A stretch of 64,000 nt of DNA. Source: Mucilaginibacter sp. (GTDB taxonomy: Bacteria > Bacteroidota > Bacteroidia > Sphingobacteriales > Sphingobacteriaceae). Shown here piece after piece: positions 48,484 through 58,568 of this stretch; position 1 is the first letter of the stretch, and every line of letters begins with the position of its first letter. Location of the stretch: NCBI RefSeq assembly GCF_025359345.1, contig NZ_JANYGQ010000021.1, forward strand, positions 1 through 64,000, in the 5' to 3' direction. The position numbers and the translations under genes are program-made. Under the pieces are notes generated by a model. It did no database searches. It was given only the letters and a program-made list of their open reading frames with translations, and was not told where the DNA came from.

Positions 48484-50393
48484 AGCTTTTTATTTTGTGC
48501 CCGGGCCACTGCGTCAATATATTGCTGCAGCTCGGTGTATTTTGCAGCTGGTATAACGTGGTTGTTTATGTTAAACTTGGCGGTGCTCACTACCTGGTTT
48601 TTAGCTGCATTATAAACGTAGGTAATGTCATAATTACCATATGTAAATTTCAACGACTGGTTAGCCGGAAGTGTTTCCACCTCAAAACCTGCCGGTAATT
48701 CAATAGTGGTAACGCACGATTTTTGCATGGGCGAGTTAAAGTAAAAGTCTGATTTCCTTTTTTCCTCAATCGGTACGCTAAAGGCGCAAAGATCAAATGC
48801 CCGGGGCTTATAAAACTGTTTATCGCCAGCCATTACATCGCAAAACTTATCGTACTCCAGTTCCAAATCCACTTCCTTAACGCCGCCAATATCGTTGCCG
48901 CTGGTGATGTTAAATGTACTCGGCTGTTTAATATTCAGCATGCGCAAATAAGATTCCTTCTGGTCGTCAACTTTTGTTGCAGCCAGGTTTATATAATCAA
49001 AGCGGTATTCGCCGGTTGATAAAATTTTTACCTGCGTTTTAGCACCACCATCGGCACCCAATACTATGTGGGCCTCACTGTTAAACTGGTTGTCTTCCAT
49101 TTTGCTGCGCGGGGTATTTACCAGCTTACCGCCATCGTCACTAATTAACAATGCTGTGCGGTTTTCAGTAAACGGGCCCAATTTGCCAAATTTGGTTATA
49201 CTGCTGGTGCATTCCAGCCATGTTGTATCGCCCTTAAATGGGATACACAAAATAACGTGGTTAAACCCGTTATACGGAAACGAAAAATCGGCCGGCTCTT
49301 TATTTGCCTCTGCATTTATTACAGCATAATTCGATGGGATATGAACCGCCTTAAGTAATGCATACATATAATTTGAAAGTGCTTTGCAATCGCCATATTT
49401 CTGTTGGTCAACGAACGTTGCGGGGAATGGCTTCAGGCCGCCAATACCCAGCTGCACGCTAACATATCGCATGCTTTTTTGCATATAATTGTATAAAAAC
49501 TCTGCCTTCGCCTTGTCGGTTTTTATTGTGTCGGTCATTCGCCGTATTTCTTCCACGCGCTGCGGCGATAACGAGCACACATCGGCATTGAGGCCTTTTA
49601 TAAACTTGCCGAACTCGGTCCAAGTGCTGAAATTGCCCTTTACCCCATAAAACTCAAAATTATTATCAGCAAAATATATACGTGGCAATACCCGCCACGG
49701 CACCGCGCCATCTTCAATTTTAAAAGCCTTTATGTTGCTTACTTTCCAGGTGTAATCATCAAGGTTTTCGACAGCCTTCTTTTCGGGTGTTATTTTGATG
49801 TTTTTTGCGAGGTAGCGAAAACCTGCATCGTTGCTAATCTGCAGGTGCACAAACGCATTTTGTACCGATTGTTCATTACCCTGAAAATCCCATCCGCCTA
49901 AATCAACCAGGCTGGTAATGTCTTCTTCATATTCAGTTTCAACTGTGGCCGGGTATGAGGCTATGGTATGCCTTACGCCTAAAAAACGCTCATCGGATAC
50001 CAGTTCACCGCCGCTTGCGGCACCGTCATACATATCGCCTTTATGATATTTTTTTAGCGATACGCCTTTTTCGTTATAAATACGCATCTCAATATCGCTA
50101 AAGGTGTCGTACTTTTTGTTGTAGCCCAGCACCATCACCGCTTCGCGGTCGGCCTTTTCATTTAAAACGGTCACAATATTATGCACACGCTTGATCATCT
50201 TACCCGGCCCCTTAACAACTATATCAGTTGCTGAATAACGTACTACCGAGTTGGCGCCCTCCTTTAACGAGTCGGGTATGCTGGCGGCACTGTATAGAGC
50301 GGGGTCTATTTTTTTGTCCTGGCTATAGGTTTTTGCTGACAGCGTTATCGCTGCTGCAGTAATTAAAAGATAGCTTAAATATTTATTCTGCAT
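48462..50393 (-). CDS. DUF3857 / transglutaminase-like protein with intact Cys-His
   Basis: A 643-residue exported protein (signal peptide MQNKYLSYLLITAAAITLSAKTYS). The N-terminal half is the DUF3857 beta domain; residues 285-400 are a transglutaminase/protease-like core. The catalytic Cys336 in QKYGDCKALS and His379 in GFNHVILC are present, with Glu394 in TWLECTS at the third position. This is the only one of the five adjacent paralogues with the Cys and His. It is 5 bases from the next gene of the array. It may act as a protease, cross-linking or peptide-cleaving enzyme in the periplasm. Confidence 0.85.
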   Translation of the reverse strand: MQNKYLSYLLITAAAITLSAKTYSQDKKIDPALYSAASIPDSLKEGANSVVRYSATDIVVKGPGKMIKRVHNIVTVLNEKADREAVMVLGYNKKYDTFSDIEMRIYNEKGVSLKKYHKGDMYDGAASGGELVSDERFLGVRHTIASYPATVETEYEEDITSLVDLGGWDFQGNEQSVQNAFVHLQISNDAGFRYLAKNIKITPEKKAVENLDDYTWKVSNIKAFKIEDGAVPWRVLPRIYFADNNFEFYGVKGNFSTWTEFGKFIKGLNADVCSLSPQRVEEIRRMTDTIKTDKAKAEFLYNYMQKSMRYVSVQLGIGGLKPFPATFVDQQKYGDCKALSNYMYALLKAVHIPSNYAVINAEANKEPADFSFPYNGFNHVILCIPFKGDTTWLECTSSITKFGKLGPFTENRTALLISDDGGKLVNTPRSKMEDNQFNSEAHIVLGADGGAKTQVKILSTGEYRFDYINLAATKVDDQKESYLRMLNIKQPSTFNITSGNDIGGVKEVDLELEYDKFCDVMAGDKQFYKPRAFDLCAFSVPIEEKRKSDFYFNSPMQKSCVTTIELPAGFEVETLPANQSLKFTYGNYDITYVYNAAKNQVVSTAKFNINNHVIPAAKYTELQQYIDAVARAQNKKLVIKRKA

Positions 50394-50398
50394 GGTTC

Positions 50399-52315
50399 TT
50401 ATCCTTTTTTCAACACAACTTGTTCATTCAGCATTTCATACATTTTCTTTAAAAATTCATGAAATTCTGCATAGTTCTCCTTAAAATATATCGACCGCCT
50501 AAATGATATGTAGTAGCGCATCGCAATTGTGCCGTCTTCTTCGCTTACAATCCGTTTGAAGCTGATACTGTTATCTGGCATAGTCATGGTGGCGCTCTTT
50601 GGCAGCGCATCGGTTTTGTAGCCGGGTGGAATTTTAAACGTGCCGTTTAGCGCATAGCTGTTCGGGTAGCTAAAATCAATGTCGGTAACACGGGTATCAC
50701 TTAAAAAAGGGTTTTTGCGGAACTGCGTAAACAGGTTTGAATTAAAGTAGATATAATTTTCGTCTGATCCGGTAAGTTCCTGGTTAAAGTCAATAACCTG
50801 TAACAATGGCAACGAGTCAACCTCCATATTCTCAAACTTTAGCGCTCCTATGCCCAGGCTGTTATCCTTATCCAGCAGGTACTCGATATACTTTTTTTCA
50901 CCATCGGTTTTATATCTTTTTATGGCATCAATCCGGTTCTGGCTATAACTGTTTATATGGGCGTTGCCGGTCATTTTACCGCCCGGCTTAATTTCGGCAT
51001 TTATGGTGACCATTTGTTTTACGGGTTCCGTTTTATTTAAAAAAAACAGGTCGTATTTTTCGTGGTCGTCGTCGATATAAAAACCCATCCCGTTTAGTAA
51101 TGGCACCGGTATTTCGTTGTAAACGTTGTATTTACCGGTGGCATCAAGCACGTAAAAATTTGCATCATCGCCAGGCACGTAGGCAACTGTGCGGTTAAAT
51201 ATGTACGGATTAGGGTACCCCGGGTTAACCTTACCATGTTCGCGTGTACTCACCATCATCGGCAGCGCATTTATGCCCGCCTTATGTAATAAATGATACA
51301 ATATTAAATTGATTTCGGTTGAGTTGCCCGATTTCTTTGTCCACGCTTCCGAAGTACCGTCTTGTGTGTAAGGTTCATCAATCTCATTCCACTTCATGGC
51401 ATTTTTTACCTCGTTAAATATAAAAGCAATTTTTGCCGAGGTATCTTTTATGGCCTTTGCCTTATCAAGTATAACGCGCTCTCCGGACAAGCCCCTGTCC
51501 ATTTGCTGCCCGAAGTCGGTATACCTGATTTCAGCCTTCCCTATTTGTTTCCAGGTATTGCCGTACTCGTTTGTGCCCCCCGAAATACGTTGCGCGCTTC
51601 CCAAAAGATACTGAATGTGCTGCAGGTTGTCTTTACGGGCGCCCATAAAGGGCTCATCCCGTAATGATGGGATATTTACCATCGCTTTAATTTCCTCGGT
51701 ATTTTTAGCGTATGGCTGGCTAACTTTTTCCAGTGGTTTGTAGTAAACCTCGCCGGGTATAGCCGCCTTAAACTCGCTGTAACGGGTAGGTATCGACGAT
51801 TGAAAATACCAATCGGGGAAAAGGTTAAGGTTATGCGAAAAGACGGTGTATTGTATATCGAGCACAGACCCCGGCTGAACATTAGGCAACGAAAATGCTA
51901 TGGTATAGAACGTCCTGTCGGCCCGCTGTTTGTATAAATCTTTTTTATCCACCTTAAAAATCTCAATGTTTCCATTGTTGAGGTTTATCGTTTCGGCTTC
52001 AATGTCGGTAATCTGTTGAATTTCACTGACCCCTATGTACTCAATCTTCTGGCTTCCCCAGTCTTTGCCTCTGTCATTAAAAATCTTGATGCGCACATGC
52101 CTTTTATAGGCAATACCCGCACTAAACGATACATCGCCTTTGTCAAAAAGCACCTCGGCATTGGCATCGGGCTCAAAATCGCACGACTTCATCTCCAAGT
52201 CCTCCTTGCTTACTTTGCCAAATGGCATGGTAACAGGCAATTCGCCTGGCGACTTTTGCCCTTTAGCATTAAACCCAATTATGCATATACTGCATATTAA
52301 AAAAAGCTTTTTCAT
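50399..52315 (-). CDS. DUF3857 / transglutaminase-like protein, catalytic Cys lost (Ser)
   Basis: A 638-residue exported protein (signal peptide MKKLFLICSICIIGFNAKGQ). The mature start PFGKVSKEDLEMKSCDFEPDANAEVLFDKG is conserved in the four downstream-type members of the array. In the transglutaminase-like core, GNSTEINLILY stands where GDCKALSNYMY is in the active member: Ser332 replaces Cys. Arg375 (FNRTVAYV) replaces His; Asp391 in YVLDATGKYN is kept. C-terminus ends LNEQVVLKKG. It is likely inactive as an enzyme and may bind a partner or sugar. Confidence 0.82.
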   Translation of the reverse strand: MKKLFLICSICIIGFNAKGQKSPGELPVTMPFGKVSKEDLEMKSCDFEPDANAEVLFDKGDVSFSAGIAYKRHVRIKIFNDRGKDWGSQKIEYIGVSEIQQITDIEAETINLNNGNIEIFKVDKKDLYKQRADRTFYTIAFSLPNVQPGSVLDIQYTVFSHNLNLFPDWYFQSSIPTRYSEFKAAIPGEVYYKPLEKVSQPYAKNTEEIKAMVNIPSLRDEPFMGARKDNLQHIQYLLGSAQRISGGTNEYGNTWKQIGKAEIRYTDFGQQMDRGLSGERVILDKAKAIKDTSAKIAFIFNEVKNAMKWNEIDEPYTQDGTSEAWTKKSGNSTEINLILYHLLHKAGINALPMMVSTREHGKVNPGYPNPYIFNRTVAYVPGDDANFYVLDATGKYNVYNEIPVPLLNGMGFYIDDDHEKYDLFFLNKTEPVKQMVTINAEIKPGGKMTGNAHINSYSQNRIDAIKRYKTDGEKKYIEYLLDKDNSLGIGALKFENMEVDSLPLLQVIDFNQELTGSDENYIYFNSNLFTQFRKNPFLSDTRVTDIDFSYPNSYALNGTFKIPPGYKTDALPKSATMTMPDNSISFKRIVSEEDGTIAMRYYISFRRSIYFKENYAEFHEFLKKMYEMLNEQVVLKKG

Positions 52316-52339
52316 TATTTAACCCTTGTTCTTTTCGTT

Positions 52340-52413
52340 CAATTCCTAACTCTTTTCTCTTGATTCTCGACTCTTGATTCTTGGTTCTTGACTCTTGGTT
52401 CTTGACTCTTTCT
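52340..52413. repeat. short tandem repeat before the third array gene
   Basis: Imperfect tandem words of the type gattcttggttcttgactct fill most of the 100-base gap between two DUF3857 genes. It is of the leader micro-repeat class seen before several other genes of the window. Confidence 0.65.
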
Positions 52414-52415
52414 CC

Positions 52416-54401
52416 CTATCCCTTTTTCAAAACAATTACTTCGTTCAGCATTTCGTGCATTTTCTTAAAAAAGGCATAAAAATCGGGGTAATTGGCTTTG
52501 GGATATTCGGGCACATTATAGTACACGTTGTAGCGTATTACTATTGAACCATCCTGTTCAGCCAGTATTCGTTTAAACGTGAAACTTCTATCAGGCATAG
52601 TCATGCTGGTGCTCTTCGGCAGCGCATCGACTTTGTACCCTGCCGGTATTTTAAAAACACCGTTTATCGAGTAGCTGCGGTTATAGCCAAACTCAACGTC
52701 TGTTTGCCGGTTTTCACTTAAAAAGGGGTTGGTTTTAAGTGCCGAAAACAGGTTAGGATTTAGGTAGATATAGTTCTCGTCCGAACCTGCAAGGTCAAGG
52801 TTAAAATCGAATTTTTGCATCAGCGGCAATGAGTCCACCGCCATATCTTCCAGTTTCAGGTTGGTAACTTTTACGTTATTATCGTCGTGGCGCAGGTAGT
52901 CGATGTATTTTTTTTCGCCGTCAGTTTTGTAGCGATCCACCACATTTATTTTGTTGTAGCTGTTGCTGCTTATCTGCACGGAGCCCTCAACTTTGCCTCC
53001 CGCCTTTACTTCTGCATTTACAAAAACCGACTCGCGCACGGGCTCATTTTTTTTTAGGGTAATGATGTCATACAAATCATTCGATTTATCAATATAAAGA
53101 CCTGATGAGTTCAGCAATTCTGCCGGGGTTTCGTTATACATATTGTATTTACCACTCGCATCGAGCACATATCTTTTTGCGGTATCAACCGGCACATAAA
53201 CCACGCCCCGGTTAAACTGCACCAGCGAAGTGTAAAACGGCCTTACCCTGCCATGTTCGCGTGTGCTTACTACCATCGGGTATGCCCCGATGCCTGATTG
53301 CTTAAGTAAATGATACAGGATCAGGTTTATTTCGGTTGCATTTCCTGTTTTGTTTTCCCAGGCTCGGTAGGTTCCGTCTATCGTATACCAGCGGTCGCTG
53401 CCATTCCATTTCATGGTGTTTTTTACCTCGTTAAAAAGATAGGCTATACGCTCGTCGGTCGATTTTATGGCCTTTGCTTTTGCTATTATGGCTTCCTCGC
53501 CATTTACTTTCCTTTTCAGCTGCCCGCCAAAATCGTCATCATCGGCCAGAATCGTACCCACTTTTGCCCAGGTATCCGAATGGTTAACGGCAAAACCACC
53601 GATTGGCTTGATGGTAACCAATTGAAAACGGATGGCCTGCACGTTATCCCTGTACGACGACATATAAGGCTCATCGGGCAACGACGGCACATTTACCAAT
53701 GCACGCAGCGTATTTTCCAGGGTGTATTGGTAGGCTTGGCTTCCCTCTAACAAGCTCCGTCCATCGGATGTGGTTTTATACTTTGCAAGGGCCATTGAAA
53801 GGTTTGTGTTTGCCCTGAAATAAAAAATATCGGGTATCGCAGTGTATAACTCGCTGTAACGTACCGGTATATGGTCCTGGAATTCCCAGTCGGGAAAATT
53901 GGCGAATGAATTGGTGTTATAGTTATATTTATACTCCAAAATGCTGCCTGGTTTTACGTCAGGAAACGTAAAGGTTATTTCGCTGTTATTTTTGTCGATG
54001 ACTTTGGTGTAGATCAGTTTTTTATCCAGTTTGATAATCTCAGGTTTGCCATTAACAAGGTTTATTGTTTGCGCCTGCAGCCCGGTGATGTACTCCAGGC
54101 GGTTGCCGCTGTAAAATTTAATGTGTATGTCGGCCTCTTTTTTGCCATTGTCGTTAAATACTTTTATCCGGCGATGTATTTCGTTGGTTATCGACATTAA
54201 ATCGGCGCCGAAATAAACATTGCCTTTGTCAAAGAGCACCTCGGCGTTTGCATCTTTTTCAAAATCGCAGGCCTTCATTTCAAGGTCGGCAACATCAATT
54301 TTTCCGAAAGGTTGTGTGGTCGGGATTGCCGCTGCCGGCGTTTGCGCCTTTACGGTAAAACAAACAAAGGCCAGTAAAAAGGCGGGTAAAAGTTTATTCA
54401 T
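52416..54401 (-). CDS. DUF3857 / transglutaminase-like protein, catalytic Cys lost (Ala)
   Basis: A 661-residue exported paralogue (signal peptide MNKLLPAFLLAFVCFTVKAQ), the longest of the five. The segment ...IDVADLEMKACDFEKDANAEVLFDKG follows the signal peptide. Ala355 (KTGNATEINLILY) is in the Cys position, Arg398 (QFNRGVVYV) in the His position, and Asp414 (YVLDASGKYN) remains. Ends LNEVIVLKKG. It is 100 bases from the previous and 85 bases from the next array gene. Confidence 0.82.
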   Translation of the reverse strand: MNKLLPAFLLAFVCFTVKAQTPAAAIPTTQPFGKIDVADLEMKACDFEKDANAEVLFDKGNVYFGADLMSITNEIHRRIKVFNDNGKKEADIHIKFYSGNRLEYITGLQAQTINLVNGKPEIIKLDKKLIYTKVIDKNNSEITFTFPDVKPGSILEYKYNYNTNSFANFPDWEFQDHIPVRYSELYTAIPDIFYFRANTNLSMALAKYKTTSDGRSLLEGSQAYQYTLENTLRALVNVPSLPDEPYMSSYRDNVQAIRFQLVTIKPIGGFAVNHSDTWAKVGTILADDDDFGGQLKRKVNGEEAIIAKAKAIKSTDERIAYLFNEVKNTMKWNGSDRWYTIDGTYRAWENKTGNATEINLILYHLLKQSGIGAYPMVVSTREHGRVRPFYTSLVQFNRGVVYVPVDTAKRYVLDASGKYNMYNETPAELLNSSGLYIDKSNDLYDIITLKKNEPVRESVFVNAEVKAGGKVEGSVQISSNSYNKINVVDRYKTDGEKKYIDYLRHDDNNVKVTNLKLEDMAVDSLPLMQKFDFNLDLAGSDENYIYLNPNLFSALKTNPFLSENRQTDVEFGYNRSYSINGVFKIPAGYKVDALPKSTSMTMPDRSFTFKRILAEQDGSIVIRYNVYYNVPEYPKANYPDFYAFFKKMHEMLNEVIVLKKG

Positions 54402-54486
54402 TGCGATACAATTTGGTATTTAAATATAGTTAATTGGTTTTATTATTATTTTATTTTTTTATCCTGATATTATTTAATATCGATAT

Positions 54487-56454
54487 TTAATTCTTCTTCA
54501 ATACAATTTGCTCGTTAAGCAAATCGAACATCTTTTTATAGAAATCGCGGATGCTGGGGTACTCATCGGCGGGGAAAACGGCTCTTCTATAATTAATGGT
54601 ATATCGCACTGTTATTAAGCCCTCCTGCTCGGCCACAATGCGTTTAAATGTTATGCTGGTATCGGGCATCATCAGCGATGTTGCTTTAGGCAGAGATTCT
54701 GTTTTATATCCTGCCGGAATTTTGTATACACCATTAATGGCATAGTAATTTAAGCTGCCAAAATCAATAGCCGAATTGCGCCCTTCACTTAAAAACGGGT
54801 TGGTACGAAACGAGGTAAATAAATTGGGGTTGATAAAAATGTAATTATCGTCCGAACTGGTAAGGTCGAGCTGAAAATCAAAACGTTCAATTAATGGGAG
54901 CGAATCTTTTTCAACGTTTTCGCGCTTGTATGATGTTATTTTAAGGTTATTGTCATCATCTCTTAACGCATCAACATACTTTTTTTCACCAAGCTTTTCA
55001 TATTTCTCCAGGCTGTTTTTACGGGCATAACTAAACCGGTTAACCTGGGTATTGCCCTCCAGTTTTCCATTTGGTTTAATGGTTGCCTCCACAAAAACAA
55101 CCTTTCGCGATGGGTTATCATTTTTAAGGGGCACCAACAAGTTTACGCCGGTGTTATCCGGGTCGATAAAAAAGCCTGTTGTATTTAAAATTTCAAACGG
55201 GGCGTCTGTCCAGGTATTAAATTTACTGCAGGCGTCAAGCACGTAGTTTTTCCGGGATAGTGTTACGCTAACCACAATTTTGTTAAATGCATTAATATCC
55301 GGGTAGCTGGTGTTTATTTTCCCGTTATCGCGTGTGCTTACAAACAACGGGGAGCATTTTATCCTCGCCTGTTTCAGAAACCGGTATAAGATCAAATTTA
55401 CTTCGGCGCTATTCCCTTGTTTTTTGTCCCATGCCTTTTTTATGCCCTCGCGTGTAAACCATACATTTTCGCCGTTCCATTTAATGTCACTTTTTATTTT
55501 ATTAAAAATATAGCTTGTTTTTTCCTCATCGGTATTAAATGCTTTTGCCCGGGCAACTATATTGTCGGCATCGTGGAGCGTTCGGGTTAATTCCATGGCA
55601 AAATTGCGGTCATTCATAAGAGCAGATCTTAAATAATCCCAGTTCATCCACAGCCGGGGATGGTTACTGTTAGGAGAAAACCTTCCGGCCGATAATACAA
55701 AGCGGATGCGTTGCAGGTTATCCTGGCGCGAGGTGGCGTTTGGTTCGTCGGTAAACGACCGGATGTTTTTCAGGGCCCATACATATTTAATCCCTATTGT
55801 ATCGCGCTTTCCTTTAACCCACGGCTCACGGGCCTTTTTTTCATATTCACCTAATACATGGGGGATTATTTTATACGAGTATTCATTCCTTACGGCGGCG
55901 TTTAGTTCACAATATTTTACCGGTATATCCTGCTGAATATCCCAAGCGGGGAATATACCCTCGTTATCAAGCGTAACGTTATAGGTATATTCAATAATAG
56001 AACCCACCTTAACCTGGGGAAAAGTAAAAGTTATTTTCTTAATATTTTTGTCGGCAGTTTGTTTAAAAAACTGCGATTTGTCAACTTTAAGGTAAGTTAT
56101 TTTGCCGTCGTCAAGATTAACGGTTTCGGCTTCAATGTCGCTTACGTTTTCAAGGTCATGCCTGCTTACGTAGCTTATGGTAACATTAGCCTCGTCGGTG
56201 CCTTTGGTCGTTAATATCTTTATCCTTACATGCTTTAACACTGTCGTGGATGATAAACCGGTGTTGACATCGGTTTTATCAAACAAAACCATAGCATTTG
56301 CATCTTTTTCAAAATTGCAGTTAGATAGTTTTAAATCGGCCGTATCAACTTTACCGAATGGCTGGCTTTTACCGATCATGGCTGTGTCGGATTTTTGCGC
56401 TTTTAACGCGAGGCCCAACAGGCAAAACAATAAAATGAGTGTAAGTTTATGCAA
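54487..56454 (-). CDS. DUF3857 / transglutaminase-like protein, catalytic Cys lost (Ser)
   Basis: A 655-residue exported paralogue (signal peptide MHKLTLILLFCLLGLALKAQ). The DUF3857 region runs from about 35 to 250 and the transglutaminase-like core from 300 to 410. Ser349 (KQGNSAEVNLILY) replaces Cys, Lys392 (FNKIVVSV) replaces His, Asp407 (YVLDACSKFN) is kept. The last 20 residues (FYKKMFDLLNEQIVLKKN) are near-identical to those of the other members, suggesting a shared interaction surface. It starts 18 bases after the stop of the upstream member. Confidence 0.82.
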   Translation of the reverse strand: MHKLTLILLFCLLGLALKAQKSDTAMIGKSQPFGKVDTADLKLSNCNFEKDANAMVLFDKTDVNTGLSSTTVLKHVRIKILTTKGTDEANVTISYVSRHDLENVSDIEAETVNLDDGKITYLKVDKSQFFKQTADKNIKKITFTFPQVKVGSIIEYTYNVTLDNEGIFPAWDIQQDIPVKYCELNAAVRNEYSYKIIPHVLGEYEKKAREPWVKGKRDTIGIKYVWALKNIRSFTDEPNATSRQDNLQRIRFVLSAGRFSPNSNHPRLWMNWDYLRSALMNDRNFAMELTRTLHDADNIVARAKAFNTDEEKTSYIFNKIKSDIKWNGENVWFTREGIKKAWDKKQGNSAEVNLILYRFLKQARIKCSPLFVSTRDNGKINTSYPDINAFNKIVVSVTLSRKNYVLDACSKFNTWTDAPFEILNTTGFFIDPDNTGVNLLVPLKNDNPSRKVVFVEATIKPNGKLEGNTQVNRFSYARKNSLEKYEKLGEKKYVDALRDDDNNLKITSYKRENVEKDSLPLIERFDFQLDLTSSDDNYIFINPNLFTSFRTNPFLSEGRNSAIDFGSLNYYAINGVYKIPAGYKTESLPKATSLMMPDTSITFKRIVAEQEGLITVRYTINYRRAVFPADEYPSIRDFYKKMFDLLNEQIVLKKN

Positions 56455-56472
56455 TGGTTATGGTATTAGGTT

Positions 56473-58407
56473 TTAGCTTTTCTTCAGCACAATTTGCTCA
56501 TTCAGCATCTCGAACATCTTTTTATAAAAATCGCGAATACTGGGGTATTCATCCACACTAAAAAGCGACCTGGCGAAATCAATATTAAAGCGGATTAAAA
56601 TCTGCCCGTCCTGTTCAGATACTATCCGTTTAAACGCGATGCTTTTGTCGGGCATAGCCATCGAAACGCCTTGCGGCAACGCATCAATTTTATAGCCGGC
56701 GGGTACTTTATACAGGCTTTTAATAGAGTAGCTGCCCTGTATGCCAAAATCAATGTCAGCCTGTCTCTTTTCGCTTAAAAATGGGTTTTTGTTAAACGAG
56801 GTAAACAAGGTAGGGGTAACATAAATATAACGTTCATCCGAGCCGCTAAGGTCGAGCCGGAATTCTGCGCTCTCAATTAAAGGCAGGGAATCCGCCTCCA
56901 TATTTTCCCTTTGCAGCGAAAGGATTTTCAGGTTGTTATCGCCGCTCCCGAACTTCTCTTTATACTTAATTTCGCCCATGTCGGTGTAATCCTGCAACTT
57001 TTCCGTTTTGATGCAGCCGAAGCTCGATATGTGTGCTGTTCCTTCCAACTTTCCGTCGGGCTTAATTTGCGCGTTAATAAATACCGCCTTTTTAACTGGG
57101 TTTTCGTCCTTTAATAGCTTAAGGTCATACTTTTTAGTATCAACGTTAAGCGTTAGCGAATAACAATTAAGCAGTTTAAATGGTACAGAGTCGTAGGTGT
57201 TATATGGGCTGGTAGCGTCAAGTATATAATTTTTTTTGGCGGATGTTGTTACGCTCAGTACCATGGTGTTAAAATCATTCATGTTGGGCAAATCAACATC
57301 TACCCGTCCATGGCTGCGTGTGCTTATATAAACTAAATTGCACTTAATGCCCGCCATTCTTAAAAAATCATACAGCATCAAATTAATTTCCGCGCTATGA
57401 CCTTCCTTTTTCTGCCACGCGCTTTTTACATCGTAAGTAATCCAATGGTACCGTTTGTTCCATTTAACATTGTTTTTTATCATGTTAAACATCAGGCGGA
57501 TCTTCTCGTCATCGGTTTTTAACTGTTTAACGGCAGGCAGTATATTATAATCGTCTTTTAAACTTCGTTTTAAATCCTCTATCAAATTATCATCTCTTAA
57601 CAGCAAGTCGACAACTAAGGGCCAGGTGTGTGGTGTCGGCCAAAGCTTCATATCGGCATAAGGGGTCTGCAGCAGAAAAAAGCGAGTATTTTGAATATTG
57701 TCTTCCGGGATGGTAGTATACGGTTCGTCCCTGAACGATTCTGTATTTTTTACAGCCCAAAAGTAATGTGCGCCGGTCGAATCGCCCAAACCACCCCGAA
57801 TAGCTTCTTTCACGTTTTTATCATACTCACTATAAACTCTCGGAATAATTTTATAGCTGAAACCGGTCGATATTTTTAAATCGAAAGTACTGTACCTAAC
57901 CGGCAGGTTTTCCTGGATGTTCCAGTTTGGCACGGCTCCCGGAAAATCAATTGTACGCGTGTAGGTATATTCAACTACGGCCCCCGTCCTAACCGCGGGA
58001 AAGCTAAATTTAAGCGTTTTAGTGGCTTTGTCCGAAATCTGTTTATAGATTAGTGATTTATCAACCGGAATCGTTTTAATTACTCCGTTGTCAAGGTAAA
58101 GCGTTTGGGCTTGCATATCAGTAATCTTTTCAAAATGGTCCTTACTGGTATATTCAATCACCACGTCAGCCTGGTTAAGCGCTTTGTCATTCAGAATTTT
58201 TACACGTCGGTGCCTGGTAATCGTAGTAACGTCGCTTGTGGCGATTACTTCGGTTTTATCGAACAAAACGAGTGCGTTTGCATCTTTTTCAAAATCGCAG
58301 GCGGTAAGCTTCAGGTCGGCAATGTCGATCTGTCCATAAGGTTGGGTTTGCCCTTTTGATACCATCACTGCACAAAGCAGCAACAAGAGCACAAATAGTC
58401 TTTTCAA
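56473..58407 (-). CDS. DUF3857 / transglutaminase-like protein, catalytic Cys lost (Ser)
   Basis: A 644-residue exported paralogue and the first gene of the array in the transcription direction (signal peptide MKRLFVLLLLLCAVMVSKGQ). Ser338 (KEGHSAEINLMLY) is in the Cys position, Thr381 (FNTMVLSV) in the His position, Asp397 (YILDATSPYN) is kept. It ends LNEQIVLKKS. The AT-rich 160-base region upstream (to 58568) carries the common promoter region, shared divergently with the DUF1800 gene. Confidence 0.82.
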   Translation of the reverse strand: MKRLFVLLLLLCAVMVSKGQTQPYGQIDIADLKLTACDFEKDANALVLFDKTEVIATSDVTTITRHRRVKILNDKALNQADVVIEYTSKDHFEKITDMQAQTLYLDNGVIKTIPVDKSLIYKQISDKATKTLKFSFPAVRTGAVVEYTYTRTIDFPGAVPNWNIQENLPVRYSTFDLKISTGFSYKIIPRVYSEYDKNVKEAIRGGLGDSTGAHYFWAVKNTESFRDEPYTTIPEDNIQNTRFFLLQTPYADMKLWPTPHTWPLVVDLLLRDDNLIEDLKRSLKDDYNILPAVKQLKTDDEKIRLMFNMIKNNVKWNKRYHWITYDVKSAWQKKEGHSAEINLMLYDFLRMAGIKCNLVYISTRSHGRVDVDLPNMNDFNTMVLSVTTSAKKNYILDATSPYNTYDSVPFKLLNCYSLTLNVDTKKYDLKLLKDENPVKKAVFINAQIKPDGKLEGTAHISSFGCIKTEKLQDYTDMGEIKYKEKFGSGDNNLKILSLQRENMEADSLPLIESAEFRLDLSGSDERYIYVTPTLFTSFNKNPFLSEKRQADIDFGIQGSYSIKSLYKVPAGYKIDALPQGVSMAMPDKSIAFKRIVSEQDGQILIRFNIDFARSLFSVDEYPSIRDFYKKMFEMLNEQIVLKKS

Positions 58408-58568
58408 TTAACAGGGATTGAACAGATAAATATAATTATTAATTTAATTTCTGATTAAAATATTTTATTAGATAAATACTAAAGGAAAGATGCAATTACT
58501 GCCAAAAATCCACAAAGCCGTTTAAACTATTTTGTCAAACCAAAGTCATACCATCAAATACCCTTATT

